Of a stretch of DNA of 64,000 nt, positions 1 through 7,780 are shown piece by piece (position 1 is the stretch's first letter; each line of letters opens with the position of its first letter). The notes under the pieces were generated by a model. That model was given only the letters and a program-made list of their open reading frames with translations. It did not search any database and had not been told where the DNA came from. The translations under genes were made by a program, and so were the position numbers. Origin of the DNA: Methanomassiliicoccaceae archaeon COG_1 (GTDB lineage: Archaea; Thermoplasmatota; Thermoplasmata; Methanomassiliicoccales; Methanomethylophilaceae); contig JAQQTI010000001.1 of assembly GCA_028561875.1 (NCBI GenBank), positions 372,001-436,000 of the forward strand. The letters are read 5' to 3'.

Positions 1-71
1 CCCAGTGCGCGAGAGGCACTCCGCGCGGATACTGCTGTGGATAAAGAACAGCCGGGGTCTACAAGACGGAA

Positions 72-277
72 GTGATGAGGACGGGCCCCGGAGGGAAGGG
101 GATGAGAGTCATCCGGATGAAACAGCTCATAGCGGCGGGGGCCATCGAGACGGAGGATAAAGAGAGGTACGATGCGGATCTCACTGCGGCTGCCGAGAAG
201 GGGCGAAGGTCGCGAAGCAGTTCGAAAAAATTGAGAAGATTCTCAATCAATCAAACCTTACTCATGCAGTAATTTGA
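72..277 (+). pseudogene. Frameshifted tail of a small charged protein
   Basis: An open frame from 72 encodes a helical, acidic stretch (residues AAGAIETEDKERYDADL) that recalls the short C-terminal SHOCT-type oligomerisation helices, but around 207-212 the sensible reading jumps one frame. Adding one G to the GGGG run there lets the protein continue with a plausible lysine-rich amphipathic helix (KVAKQFEKIEKILNQ) to a TGA at 275-277. As written, the frame from 72 instead ends at 272 with a serine/arginine-rich tail. The resemblance to SHOCT is weak. It could be a decayed gene or a sequencing error in a real one. The window edge hides any upstream part. Confidence 0.35.
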
Positions 278-393
278 TAATAAGGGCCTTGTATGTTCTC
301 GTTATCGCCGCCGTTGTCGGTGACCACATAGATGCCGATGGCAGCCACGGCGATCACGACCACTGCGGTGACCGCGATGTGTTTCGTGTTCAT
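262..393 (-). CDS. Small membrane-anchored peptide (43 aa)
   Basis: Starting at the ATG at 391-393 this encodes 43 residues: a short basic start (MNTKHIAV), one hydrophobic segment of about 18 residues, then a small acidic extracellular tail beginning TDNGGDNEN. The architecture is the same as the N-terminus of the large secreted protein at 8429 (hydrophobic segment followed by an acidic NDDGDD stretch), so it may be either a genuine small exported peptide or the truncated start of a larger surface protein. It converges on and slightly overlaps the frameshifted gene at 72-277. No function can be assigned. Confidence 0.35.
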   Translation of the reverse strand: MNTKHIAVTAVVVIAVAAIGIYVVTDNGGDNENIQGPYYQITA

Positions 394-486
394 AGCAACG
401 GGCCATGGTCGTCTGGTTAATAATATCTCGCATAAACAATAGGTAATTAGTAACACTAAATTTAACTATGAAATATCCCGTAACGT

Positions 487-1035
487 ATGCGCATGAACGA
501 AACATGGCAGAGGTGCCAGGAGTTCCACGGGCACAGTTGCCCCGGTCTCGCCACCGGCTGCAGGGCAGCCGAGGCGGCCTGTGACCATCTCGGCATAGAA
601 ATGGAAAAGTCGAAGGATGAAGAGCTGGTATGCATTGCCGAAACGGACGCTTGCGGGGTGGATGCGATCCAATGCCTCCTGTCGTGCACCTTGGGAAAAG
701 GGAACATGATCCTCCGTCTGACGGGAAAGCACGCGTTCTCCTTTCATGACAGGCGCACGGGCAAAAGCGTCCGCATCGTTTCGAAGCATCATGATGGATC
801 GCTGAGCCGGGAGGAACTCACGGATTTCATCCTCAACGGGCCTGTGAACGAGGTGTTCGAATTCAAGGAGACCACGGCAGGCATCCCGGAAAAGGCCAGG
901 ATCTTCCGGAGCGGGATATGCGCATGCTGCCACGAATCGGTCCGCGAGGATTTGCTGAGGATACAGGACGGGAACACCGTGTGCCTGGACTGCTTCAAAC
1001 CCTATCCGGGGAGATGGAACCGCAAAGCTGATTGA
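487..1035 (+). CDS. FmdE-family protein with C-terminal zinc ribbon
   Basis: This 182-residue protein belongs to the FmdE family, named for a gene linked to molybdenum formylmethanofuran dehydrogenase, the first enzyme of CO2-based methanogenesis. The signature HGHSCPG lies at residues 14-20, followed by conserved cysteines in the CGVDA/CLLSC region (56-67), which probably bind a metal or cluster. A C-terminal zinc ribbon uses C145/C148 and C166/C169. The exact role of FmdE proteins is not established; metal or molybdopterin handling is the usual suggestion. There is no fwd/fmd gene beside it here. The start at 487 is followed by a second in-frame ATG at 493, and either could be used. Confidence 0.85.
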   Translation: MRMNETWQRCQEFHGHSCPGLATGCRAAEAACDHLGIEMEKSKDEELVCIAETDACGVDAIQCLLSCTLGKGNMILRLTGKHAFSFHDRRTGKSVRIVSKHHDGSLSREELTDFILNGPVNEVFEFKETTAGIPEKARIFRSGICACCHESVREDLLRIQDGNTVCLDCFKPYPGRWNRKAD

Positions 1036-1085
1036 GCACCCGAAAGGCAACCCCTCTAATGTAACATTCTTCATCCGTATGCTTT

Positions 1086-1808
1086 TCATGCGTCTGGCCT
1101 GTCCGAGTGCACCGGTATGCCTAGGACGAATTGTTTGTAGGCGCTGCCGTATTTCGAGAATGACTCCTTGTAGATCTCGTATTCCGTCATCGTGTCCACA
1201 AGCCATTTCGGTATCGCCCTCGGGATTTTCAGCTCCATCAGGGTCCTCCCTTCTGGCAGCACATCCCCGCCGTGCGACGGGCCGCACAGGTCGAAATCGT
1301 CGAACCTGGCCCTCACGCCATCATCCATGGTCAGGCGGAAGTCGCTCCCGTCCAGTGAGATATACGCCATCCTCTCGTATCTGAGGAACATCGCCGGAGC
1401 GAGGTCGCCGTAGCGTGTCAACATGTAATCGATTTCATTCCTGATCTGGGATCTTTTCCCCGGGTCCTCGCCGTTGCAGAGCCACCCCATGGCCCTGTCG
1501 TAGGGGAGGGTCATACGCCTTTTGTACACTATGCCGTCGTATTTCTTCTTCAGCTCCACGAATACATCGCTTTCGAGGGATGCCGGGCCGTAGCTGCGAA
1601 CGCGTAGCTTTTCTTTGTAGAACGGTTTATCGTTGGAACGCCTAGCCAGGAGGAAGACGGGCGAATCGAAGTAGATGTTCCTGATCTCCGTTCTGCCGTA
1701 TCTGTCGAGGAGCATATGTCCTTCCATGGCCTCAAGTACGGCCTGCCTCTCTTTCGCGGTGAGGAGATACTTTATCTCGACCCTTTCAAAAACCGCCCGA
1801 TACGTCAT
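1086..1808 (-). CDS. VTC-domain protein (polyphosphate-polymerase-like)
   Basis: The 240-residue product matches the VTC domain of eukaryotic vacuolar polyphosphate polymerases and their prokaryotic relatives. Visible family hallmarks are the N-terminal RVEIKYLL motif, RNIYFDS near residue 45, the basic strand KEKLRVRSYG and the VFVELKKKYDG strand with a following VYKRR, the charged residues that line the catalytic tunnel and bind nucleotide and the phosphate chain. Prokaryotic VTC proteins are often encoded beside DUF4956 membrane proteins, and such a gene lies just across the divergent intergenic region. Polyphosphate synthesis is a family-based inference; the substrate here is unproven. 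Confidence 0.8.
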   Translation of the reverse strand: MTYRAVFERVEIKYLLTAKERQAVLEAMEGHMLLDRYGRTEIRNIYFDSPVFLLARRSNDKPFYKEKLRVRSYGPASLESDVFVELKKKYDGIVYKRRMTLPYDRAMGWLCNGEDPGKRSQIRNEIDYMLTRYGDLAPAMFLRYERMAYISLDGSDFRLTMDDGVRARFDDFDLCGPSHGGDVLPEGRTLMELKIPRAIPKWLVDTMTEYEIYKESFSKYGSAYKQFVLGIPVHSDRPDA

Positions 1809-1873
1809 CCCCCGTGCCTCGGAATCCTTGCAATGCGATGCAGTAATAAATCAGAAAATATGTAACTTGACCT

Positions 1874-2176
1874 ATGGTATCGTCGTCATCGGGCATCCTC
1901 CTCGGAACGGCCTTGGCCGCCACCGTGGCACACCCTGCGGAGGAGGGGGCCAAAAGATTCCGCGCAACCGGACGGGGAGGCGCCCCGCCCGCCGTGGCGG
2001 CATCATCGCCCGCGTTTCCCGCGGCGCCATGCCCAGGGGTTCATCCAGTATCGCATAGCACCGTAACCCGCTGTGTGGCGACCGCGCATCCTATGACACG
2101 TATCGTGGTCGATTGTACGTTCTCGCTTAAAGTGCGATATGCGACCCCATTCGGACAGATTATGGTGAAAACATGA
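1874..2176 (+). CDS. Possible small Ala/Pro-rich protein (100 aa)
   Basis: A 100-residue open frame starts about 30 bases after an A/T-rich promoter-like patch (around 1842-1858). Its TGA overlaps the ATG of the DUF4956 gene in an ATGA arrangement at 2173-2176, the usual form of translational coupling. The product begins with a short hydrophobic stretch (GILLGTALAATVAH) and is then rich in Ala, Pro and Arg, as unselected GC-rich DNA would also be. No family is recognised. If it is not a gene, 1809-2172 is a 364-base spacer holding only the two divergent promoters. Confidence 0.25.
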   Translation: MVSSSSGILLGTALAATVAHPAEEGAKRFRATGRGGAPPAVAASSPAFPAAPCPGVHPVSHSTVTRCVATAHPMTRIVVDCTFSLKVRYATPFGQIMVKT

Positions 2177-2857
2177 GTCTTTTGGATAACATCTTCGCGG
2201 ACCCGCTTACGGACGTCTTCACGTTGGATCAGTTCCTTCTCGTGACGTTCTGCGGCCTGTTCGTCGGAGCGATGATAGGCGTGTTTTACGCCGTGTTCAA
2301 CAAATACAGCGAGAGTTTCGTCTCCACTGTCGCGCTCCTGCCCGCCGTCGTTGCTGTCGTAATCCTCGTGGTGAACGACAACATTGGGATGGGTATCGCC
2401 GTGGCCGGCGCCTTTGCCCTCATTAGGTTCCGTTCTGCGCCGGGGAAGGCGAAGGAGATGGGGCGATATTCCTTCCATGGGGGCGGGGCTGCTCGTCGGG
2501 TGGGTTATCTGGCATTCGCCATCATATTCGCTCTGATCGGCGGATTGTTCTACTTCCTGTACACACGCATCAGCGACCATTACGGATGCAGCAGATTAGG
2601 ACAAGGTGCTGAACGTGACCGTCCCAGAGGACCTCGATTATTCCGGCATATTCGATGACATCTTCGCCAATTATACCGACGGCCACCGTCTGAAAAGGGT
2701 CAAAACGTCCAACATGGGCAGCATGTTCCGTCTGACATATTCGGTGACCATGAAGACTGGCGCAAATGAGAAGGCAATGATCGACGAAATCAGGTGCCGC
2801 AACGGAAACCTCGAGGTGTCCGTCGCAGACATCGAGGGGGAGGAAGCCGGACTGTGA
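2173..2857 (+). pseudogene. DUF4956 membrane protein, broken by single-base deletions
   Basis: The first 95 residues are a clear DUF4956 protein: membrane helices, then the family hallmark GAFALIRFRSAPGKAKE. Within 2461-2502 the reading is scrambled for about 14 residues; adding three single bases (a G in the GGGG run, a G before CCATGG, an A before TGGGTTAT) restores the expected AIFLAMGAGLLVGMGYL helix. A further missing base near 2603 separates the membrane part from the conserved soluble domain (NVTVPEDLDYSGIF, then NMGSMFRLTY and RCRNGNLEVSV) in another frame ending at 2857. DUF4956 proteins commonly neighbour VTC-domain genes, as here. Either the gene is decaying or this stretch of sequence carries deletion errors. 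Confidence 0.75.
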
Positions 2858-2896
2858 CCATTCCATAGGGTACGACCTCGAGTGCCGTATTGGTCA

Positions 2897-2906
2897 AATT
2901 TATATA
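2897..2906 (+). promoter_or_regulatory. TATA box of htpG
   Basis: The sequence AATTTATATA lies about 40 bases before the htpG start and is the only A/T-rich block between the genes; transcription would start near 2925-2930, giving a short leader. Confidence 0.6.
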
Positions 2907-2947
2907 GAAGCGCTACCACTCCCTCATCATCCGATAAGGCGATGCAA

Positions 2948-4855
2948 ATGGCCAAGAAACAGTTCAAGACGGAATCTAAGCGCATCCTCGACCTGATGGT
3001 CAACTCAATCTACACCCACAGGGAAATCTTCCTCAGGGAGCTGGTGTCCAACGCCTCCGATGCCCTCGACAAGATGAACTTCCGCAGGATCACCGACGGC
3101 GACTCCAAGTTGAAAAAGAAGGACCTGAGGATCGACATCCGTGCGGATCGTGACGCCCGCACGGTGACAATCGAGGACACCGGCATCGGCATGACGGCCG
3201 ACGAGCTCGAGAACGACCTCGGGCGCATCGCCCATTCCGGCACCCTCGAGTTCAAGGAGAACAGCGATTCCAAGGACAGGTCCATCGGGCAGTTCGGGGT
3301 GGGGTTCTACTCCGCGTTCATGGTCGCAGACAGGGTGTCCGTGCTCTCGAGGGCGTACGGCAGCGAGGACGCTAACCTGTGGGAGAGCGGCGGGGTCGAC
3401 GGATACACGATAACCCCGGCCGAGAAGGATGGGCAGGGCACCGTAATCACCCTGCACATCAAGGAGGACAAGTCAGGCGACGACGAGTACGGGAGGTACC
3501 TGGAGACCGAGCACCTGCGGGAGCTGGTGGAGAGGTACTCCGACTACATCCGCTGGCCGATCCACATGGTGGTGGAGGAGTCCGAGTGGGTGGAGAACGG
3601 GGAGAAGAACGAGGACGGCGGCTCCAAGGGGCATTACGAGTCGAAGGCCGTCGATAAGGTGGTCAACAGCATGGTCCCCATATGGCAGAAGCCCAAGAAG
3701 GACGCTAGCGATGAGAAGTGCGCCGAATTCTACAAGCAGAAGTTCCATGACTTCGAGGACCCGGCGTGCATCATCCGCGCCAATGTCGAGGGTGCCGTCA
3801 CGTACAAGGCCCTGCTATTCGTACCCGCCCAGGCGCCCTACGACTTCTACACCCGCGATTTCAAACCGGGGTTGCAGTTGTACTCCAACGGCGTGCTGAT
3901 CATGGACGGCTGCGCGGACATCCTACCCTACTGCTTCCGCTTCGTTAAGGGGGTGGTCGACTCTCCCGACTTCACGCTCAACATCTCGAGGGAGGTGCTG
4001 CAACACGACAGGCAGTTGCAGAACGTTGCCTCCACGGTCACTAAGAAGGTGAAAAAGGAGCTCGAGTCCATGATGGCCGACCGTCCCGAGGACTACGCCA
4101 GGTTCTACAGGGCATTCGGCAAGCAGCTGAAGTACGGCGTGGTCGACAGGTACGGCGCCGACGCCGAGTTACTGAAGGATCTGCTCCTGTTCCCCTCGGT
4201 TAAGCAGGGGAAGGAGGTCTCCCTCTCCGAGTACGTCAAGGCGATGCCCGAAGGACAGACGAAGATCTACTACGTGGTAGCGAGCTCCCTCGATGCCGCA
4301 GGGAAACTTCCGCAGGCCGAGCCCGTCCTCGCAAAGGGGTACGACGTTCTCGCCTTCACCGACGAAATCGACTCGTTCCTAGCGGGTACCCTCTCCGGTT
4401 ACGACGGGAAGGATTTCTGTGACGCCACCACCGAGGACCTCGGTCTGGAGACCGAGGAGGAGAAGAGGGAGGCGGAGCGGAAGGGAGAGGAGTACAAGGC
4501 CCTGACCGACTTCGCGAAGGAGTCCCTCGGCGATAGCGTGTTCGCGGTGAGGATATCCCGCAAGCTGAAGAACCACGCCGTGTTCCTCACCACCGAGGGC
4601 AGGATAACGTTCGAGGTGGAGAAGTACTTCAAGGATATGCCAGCCGCCATGGGTGGGGCGCCGATGAGGGCGCAGAGGGTGCTGGAGCTGAACTCAGACA
4701 GCGAGGCCTTCAGATCCTTGGAGAAGGCGTTCGCCGAGGATAAGGACCATGCCGCGAAAATTGTCAAGGTCATGTACGCCCAGGCCTGCATAATGGCCGG
4801 CCAGCCCATCGACGATCCCGTGGAGTACTCCGACCTCGTGCTCAGCATGATCTGA
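2948..4855 (+). CDS. htpG: Molecular chaperone HtpG (Hsp90 family)
   Basis: A full-length Hsp90: about 635 residues, close to the bacterial HtpG size. The GHKL ATPase domain is at the N-terminus, with ELVSNASDALDK (ATP/Mg site), DTGIGMT and the GQFGVGFYSAFMV lid region, then the middle domain with its FTLNISREVLQ catalytic-loop segment, and a C-terminal dimerisation domain. It is an ATP-driven chaperone for late folding and protection of client proteins in the cytoplasm. I chose the ATG at 2948 (MAKKQFKTES) because bacterial relatives begin there; an in-frame ATG at 2942 is an alternative. HtpG is patchy in archaea, so transfer from a bacterium is likely. It stands alone, with its own TATA box and a terminator hairpin right after the stop. 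Confidence 0.96.
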   Translation: MAKKQFKTESKRILDLMVNSIYTHREIFLRELVSNASDALDKMNFRRITDGDSKLKKKDLRIDIRADRDARTVTIEDTGIGMTADELENDLGRIAHSGTLEFKENSDSKDRSIGQFGVGFYSAFMVADRVSVLSRAYGSEDANLWESGGVDGYTITPAEKDGQGTVITLHIKEDKSGDDEYGRYLETEHLRELVERYSDYIRWPIHMVVEESEWVENGEKNEDGGSKGHYESKAVDKVVNSMVPIWQKPKKDASDEKCAEFYKQKFHDFEDPACIIRANVEGAVTYKALLFVPAQAPYDFYTRDFKPGLQLYSNGVLIMDGCADILPYCFRFVKGVVDSPDFTLNISREVLQHDRQLQNVASTVTKKVKKELESMMADRPEDYARFYRAFGKQLKYGVVDRYGADAELLKDLLLFPSVKQGKEVSLSEYVKAMPEGQTKIYYVVASSLDAAGKLPQAEPVLAKGYDVLAFTDEIDSFLAGTLSGYDGKDFCDATTEDLGLETEEEKREAERKGEEYKALTDFAKESLGDSVFAVRISRKLKNHAVFLTTEGRITFEVEKYFKDMPAAMGGAPMRAQRVLELNSDSEAFRSLEKAFAEDKDHAAKIVKVMYAQACIMAGQPIDDPVEYSDLVLSMI

Positions 4856-4856
4856 C

Positions 4857-4886
4857 CGGAGGCCCGATGAGAACGACGGGCCTCCG
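4857..4886 (+). terminator. Hairpin after htpG
   Basis: A perfect 10-bp inverted repeat (CGGAGGCCCG / CGGGCCTCCG, 10-base loop) begins two bases after the htpG stop codon. It is a good candidate for a transcription end or 3' stability element. Confidence 0.6.
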
Positions 4887-5074
4887 AGGGCGCTAAGGGG
4901 TTTTGAGGAAAAAGCAAGAATCGGTTTCAAGAAGTCAGCACATCATGAACGCATTTGGAGAATTCACGCCCGAGGGTACTATGAAGTATCGAGTATTTAT
5001 TTGATTGGACGTATCTTCCAAAATACCTACGCGGAAACCGCGATTTCCGCCGGTGATTAATGAAAGAGCCCCTC

Positions 5075-5094
5075 CCGCGGGGCCTTCCCCGCGG
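5075..5094 (-). terminator. Hairpin after putP
   Basis: A perfect 8-bp stem (CCGCGGGG / CCCCGCGG, 4-base loop) sits 10 bases beyond the putP stop on the minus strand. A second, weaker inverted repeat (GCGGAAA / TTTCCGC) lies at about 5031-5051. The rest of the 4887-5074 spacer shows no gene. Confidence 0.5.
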
Positions 5095-5103
5095 TAATGC
5101 TTT

Positions 5104-6681
5104 TCAGCGGCGCTTGGCGAAAGGCCGGTGCGACGAGACGGGTTTGCGCCTGCAGGCCTCCTGCACCTTGTCGAACTCCGCCGCAATCTCCTCCGAGGGC
5201 TCATTGTCCGCGAGGCTCACGAGAACGGTGGCAACGAACGAGAACAGGAACGCTGGGGCCAGCTCGTAAAGGCCGGTGTCGTAGATGCACCAGCCTCCGC
5301 CTGCGATGATGCCCCCCGCGACGAGGAAGGTGTTCCACAGGATGACGGTGGCGAAGCCGATGACCATTCCGGCGAACACGCCTCTGCCCGTGGTTCTCCT
5401 CCACAGGAGCGACAGGAGCACGGCCGGCCCGAACGCCGCGCCGAAACCCGCCCATGCGTAGGATACGAGCTGCATGATGGCTCCGTCGCTGTCGAGAGCC
5501 AGCACCGCGCCGATGGTGGCGATTAAGACGACGACGAGCCTCGCAAGGTTCATCAGCTTCCTCTCGCTGATCTCCCCCTTGGTGAACGACCGGTACAGGT
5601 CGTTGCAAACCGCGGAGGACGCCACGAGGAGCTGCGAGTCGGCCGTGCTCATTATGGCGGCGAGCAGCGCGGAGTACACTATGGCCGCTATCGCCGCCGG
5701 CAGCAGGTTGCCGGCAAGCTCGATGAACACGTTCTCCGGATTCTCCAGCAACGTCTCCCCGAAGTACGCCCTGCCGAATATTGCCATGAGGGTGGTGAAG
5801 AGCAGGCAGACCGCGGTCCACACGACGCCGACCCTCCTGGAGATCCTGAGGTCGTCCGGGTCCCTGATGGCGGTGTATCTGACGATGACGTGCGGCATGC
5901 CGAAGTAGCCCAGCCCCCAGACCAGGCAGGAGATCAGGACGACGGCGGTGATGGGCTCGCCGCCGGAGTAGAATATGTCCAGGAAGTGGTCCGGGACGTT
6001 AGACATGCCTTCGAGCGTGCGAGACATGTCCGACCATCCGCCGAGCTCGTCGAGGGCGACGAGCGCCACGAACACGACGGCGAACACCATCAGCATCCCC
6101 TGGATGACGTCCGTCCACGAGACCGCCTTGAATCCTCCGAGCGAGGTGTAGGCTATGACTACGACGGCCCCGATCAGCATGGCTGGAACGTAGTCGATGT
6201 CGGGTATGATCATTCTGAACACGTTGCCGGCTCCGACGAAGCCGGAAGTGACGTAGACTGTGAAGAATACGAGGATTATCACGGCACTGACGTTGCGGAG
6301 GTTGATGCCGCGGTTATCATCACGGAACCTGTTGGAGAAGAATTCGGAGAGGGTGAGGGAGTCGCCAGACCTCTCGGTGTAAATCCTGAGTCTCTTGGCG
6401 ATGATGACCCAGGAGAAGTAAGAGCCGATGCATAGTCCGATGCCGAGCCAAAGTTTACCCATCCCTGCCAGATAAATCGATCCGGGCAGGCCCATGAGGA
6501 GCCAGCCGCTCATGTCCGAGGCCTGAGCCGACAGCGCGGTGACGTACGGGTTGAGACTGCGACCGCCGAGGATGTAATCGGATATGCTCTCGGATTTCTT
6601 GTAGTAGTGGAGCCCTATCAGAATCGCTACCGCGAAATAGAAGCAGACCACGACGATGACTGTGATTTCGTCGGAATTCAT
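5104..6681 (-). CDS. putP: Sodium/proline symporter (SSS family)
   Basis: The 525-residue protein is a sodium:solute symporter with about 13 membrane helices and the PutP pattern: the DYILGGRSLNPYVTALSAQASDMSGW segment region near residues 35-60 and the GGFKAVSWTDVIQG region near residue 180. PutP imports proline driven by the sodium gradient, for use as an osmolyte or nutrient. The last 50 residues are cytoplasmic and basic. It is transcribed alone, with an A/T-rich promoter patch around 6715-6725. Methanogens keep a sodium gradient, so such a symporter fits. Assignment to proline rather than another amino acid or solute is by family resemblance only. Confidence 0.88.
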   Translation of the reverse strand: MNSDEITVIVVVCFYFAVAILIGLHYYKKSESISDYILGGRSLNPYVTALSAQASDMSGWLLMGLPGSIYLAGMGKLWLGIGLCIGSYFSWVIIAKRLRIYTERSGDSLTLSEFFSNRFRDDNRGINLRNVSAVIILVFFTVYVTSGFVGAGNVFRMIIPDIDYVPAMLIGAVVVIAYTSLGGFKAVSWTDVIQGMLMVFAVVFVALVALDELGGWSDMSRTLEGMSNVPDHFLDIFYSGGEPITAVVLISCLVWGLGYFGMPHVIVRYTAIRDPDDLRISRRVGVVWTAVCLLFTTLMAIFGRAYFGETLLENPENVFIELAGNLLPAAIAAIVYSALLAAIMSTADSQLLVASSAVCNDLYRSFTKGEISERKLMNLARLVVVLIATIGAVLALDSDGAIMQLVSYAWAGFGAAFGPAVLLSLLWRRTTGRGVFAGMVIGFATVILWNTFLVAGGIIAGGGWCIYDTGLYELAPAFLFSFVATVLVSLADNEPSEEIAAEFDKVQEACRRKPVSSHRPFAKRR

Positions 6682-6800
6682 CGTTTGACCTTCGATGGAC
6701 GGGGGTATGCGGGCTTCCTAGTTATAAGTGGGCGGGGGAGAAGCATCCTTTCCCCCGCAAGGATGTATATTCCATCCATGATTGGATGGATGATATATCC

Positions 6801-6911
6801 TATAATTTAAATACCATGAACGACTACGTTACAATGCGAAGAGGAATATCTGCATCCACTCACCTCTGGCGCACTCTCCCGGGCCGTTCTTTTTCTCTCT
6901 CTCGGCCCGGG
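6801..6911 (+). other. TATA box plus 9-bp hairpin with pyrimidine loop (candidate small RNA or leader)
   Basis: A strong TATA-like block (TATAATTTAAAT, 6801-6812) is followed about 65 bases later by a perfect 9-bp stem (CCCGGGCCG at 6878-6886, CGGCCCGGG at 6903-6911) around a 16-base loop made only of C and T. A short frame starting at the ATG at 6834 would be leaderless from this promoter. The next gene (6952) seems to have its own TATA box (GTTTTATAGC near 6918), so this piece could be a separate short transcript or a regulatory leader. Confidence 0.35.
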
Positions 6912-6951
6912 GGTTCAAGTTTTATAGCTAACATCACCGTACGCGTACAAC

Positions 6952-7620
6952 ATGGCTGAAGATTCCGGAGACATCGCTCAGTATCTCGTAGACCACGCAC
7001 CTGAGCTGATTCTCATCGTTGCCGGGCTCATAATGCTCCTGATAGTCTACACGTACCTACGTGACAAGGAGAGCGCGGGCTACAAGGCCGCGGTGGTTCT
7101 CGGCGTGATCGTCGGCATAGGGATGGTATTGATGCTGGTGACCTATGAAGACCAATGGTACGCCTTCGGCACCATGGTCATCGCCATCGCCGCCTTCACG
7201 TTGATCATTCGCCCGTTCAAGGACGTAAACTTCGCGATAGTCATTGCCGCCATGGTCGCGCTCGTCGCCTGGGTCTGGCTGGGCACCCTCTCCGACCCGT
7301 TGGAGTTCCTCGCTGAGGGCTGGCCGAGAATAATCGCCTCCCTCATGATCGGCGCCGTGATCTACGCCTTTTTGAACTTCGTGCAGAAGTTAGCGCAACT
7401 CCTGGGAAAACTTCTCAACCTGTGGCCGGTGCTATTCATCTTCGGCGTGCTCTGCATCGTCGAGGGCGCGCTGATACTCTCCGGAAGCCCGTCCCTGCTC
7501 GATTACTACCACGGGTTCAAGGATTCCGGCGAAGTCGCAATAGCGTTCCTCGCAGGGCGAGCGGGCGGCGGTCTGGACTCATCCCCGGAGACCGGAAGCA
7601 GCGGCCAAAGCTTTAAATGA
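6952..7620 (+). CDS. Integral membrane protein of unknown function (222 aa)
   Basis: The product has an acidic N-terminus (MAEDSGDIAQYL) followed by six or seven hydrophobic segments between residues 15 and 180 and a short polar Gly/Ser-rich C-terminus. No family signature is recognised, and there are no conserved charged pairs in the helices that would point to a transporter. It is preceded by a TATA-like GTTTTATAGC about 30 bases upstream, so the message is probably nearly leaderless. The 3' end of the gene contains the promoter (CTTTAAATG, about 7611-7619) for the tRNA-Arg that follows 21 bases later. Confidence 0.75.
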   Translation: MAEDSGDIAQYLVDHAPELILIVAGLIMLLIVYTYLRDKESAGYKAAVVLGVIVGIGMVLMLVTYEDQWYAFGTMVIAIAAFTLIIRPFKDVNFAIVIAAMVALVAWVWLGTLSDPLEFLAEGWPRIIASLMIGAVIYAFLNFVQKLAQLLGKLLNLWPVLFIFGVLCIVEGALILSGSPSLLDYYHGFKDSGEVAIAFLAGRAGGGLDSSPETGSSGQSFK

Positions 7621-7641
7621 TATTAGCAAATGATGGGGGCA

Positions 7642-7740
7642 GGGCCCGTGGCTTAGCCAGGATATAGCGCTGGCCTTCTAAGCCAGACGCCTCGGGTTCG
7701 AAAGTCCCCTAAAAAGGAACCGAAAGTCCCGACGGGCCCG
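7642..7740 (+). tRNA. tRNA-Arg (anticodon UCU) with an intron in the T-loop
   Basis: The cloverleaf folds fully once a 24-base insert is removed: acceptor GGGCCCG/CGGGCCC (7642-7648 with 7733-7739), anticodon stem CTGGC/GCCAG with loop CTTCTAA and anticodon TCT at 7677-7679, T-stem TCGGG/CCCGA, discriminator G at 7740. Uninterrupted, the T-loop would be 31 bases; removing 7703-7726 gives the canonical TTCGAAT. CCA is not encoded. It reads AGA codons. A TATA box in the end of the preceding gene drives it, and eL41 follows 40 bases downstream. Confidence 0.92.
7703..7726 (+). other. Noncanonical tRNA intron (24 nt) with bulge-helix-bulge motif
   Basis: The splice sites form a textbook bulge-helix-bulge: outer helix TCGGG/CCCGA (the T-stem), central 4-bp helix TTCG (7697-7700) with CGAA (7721-7724), and two 3-base bulges, AA^A and AG^T. 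Cutting after the second base of each bulge joins positions 59 and 60 of the tRNA and restores TTCGAAT. An inner helix (GT..CC with GG..AC) closes the intron. The tRNA splicing endonuclease would remove it. Confidence 0.88.
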
Positions 7741-7780
7741 CCTAGTGCCCGGCCGGAGCGATCGGGTAAAGAGGAGTAAT

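Noticed and set aside
466-1287. Long minus-strand open frame (273 codons) opposite the FmdE-like gene
   Set aside because: It is antisense to a clear FmdE protein and the start of it overlaps the VTC gene; composition is that of a GC-rich shadow frame.
2597-2599. In-frame TAG in the DUF4956 gene as a pyrrolysine codon
   Set aside because: The frame containing this TAG has a TGA shortly upstream; the junction is explained more simply by a missing base near 2603.
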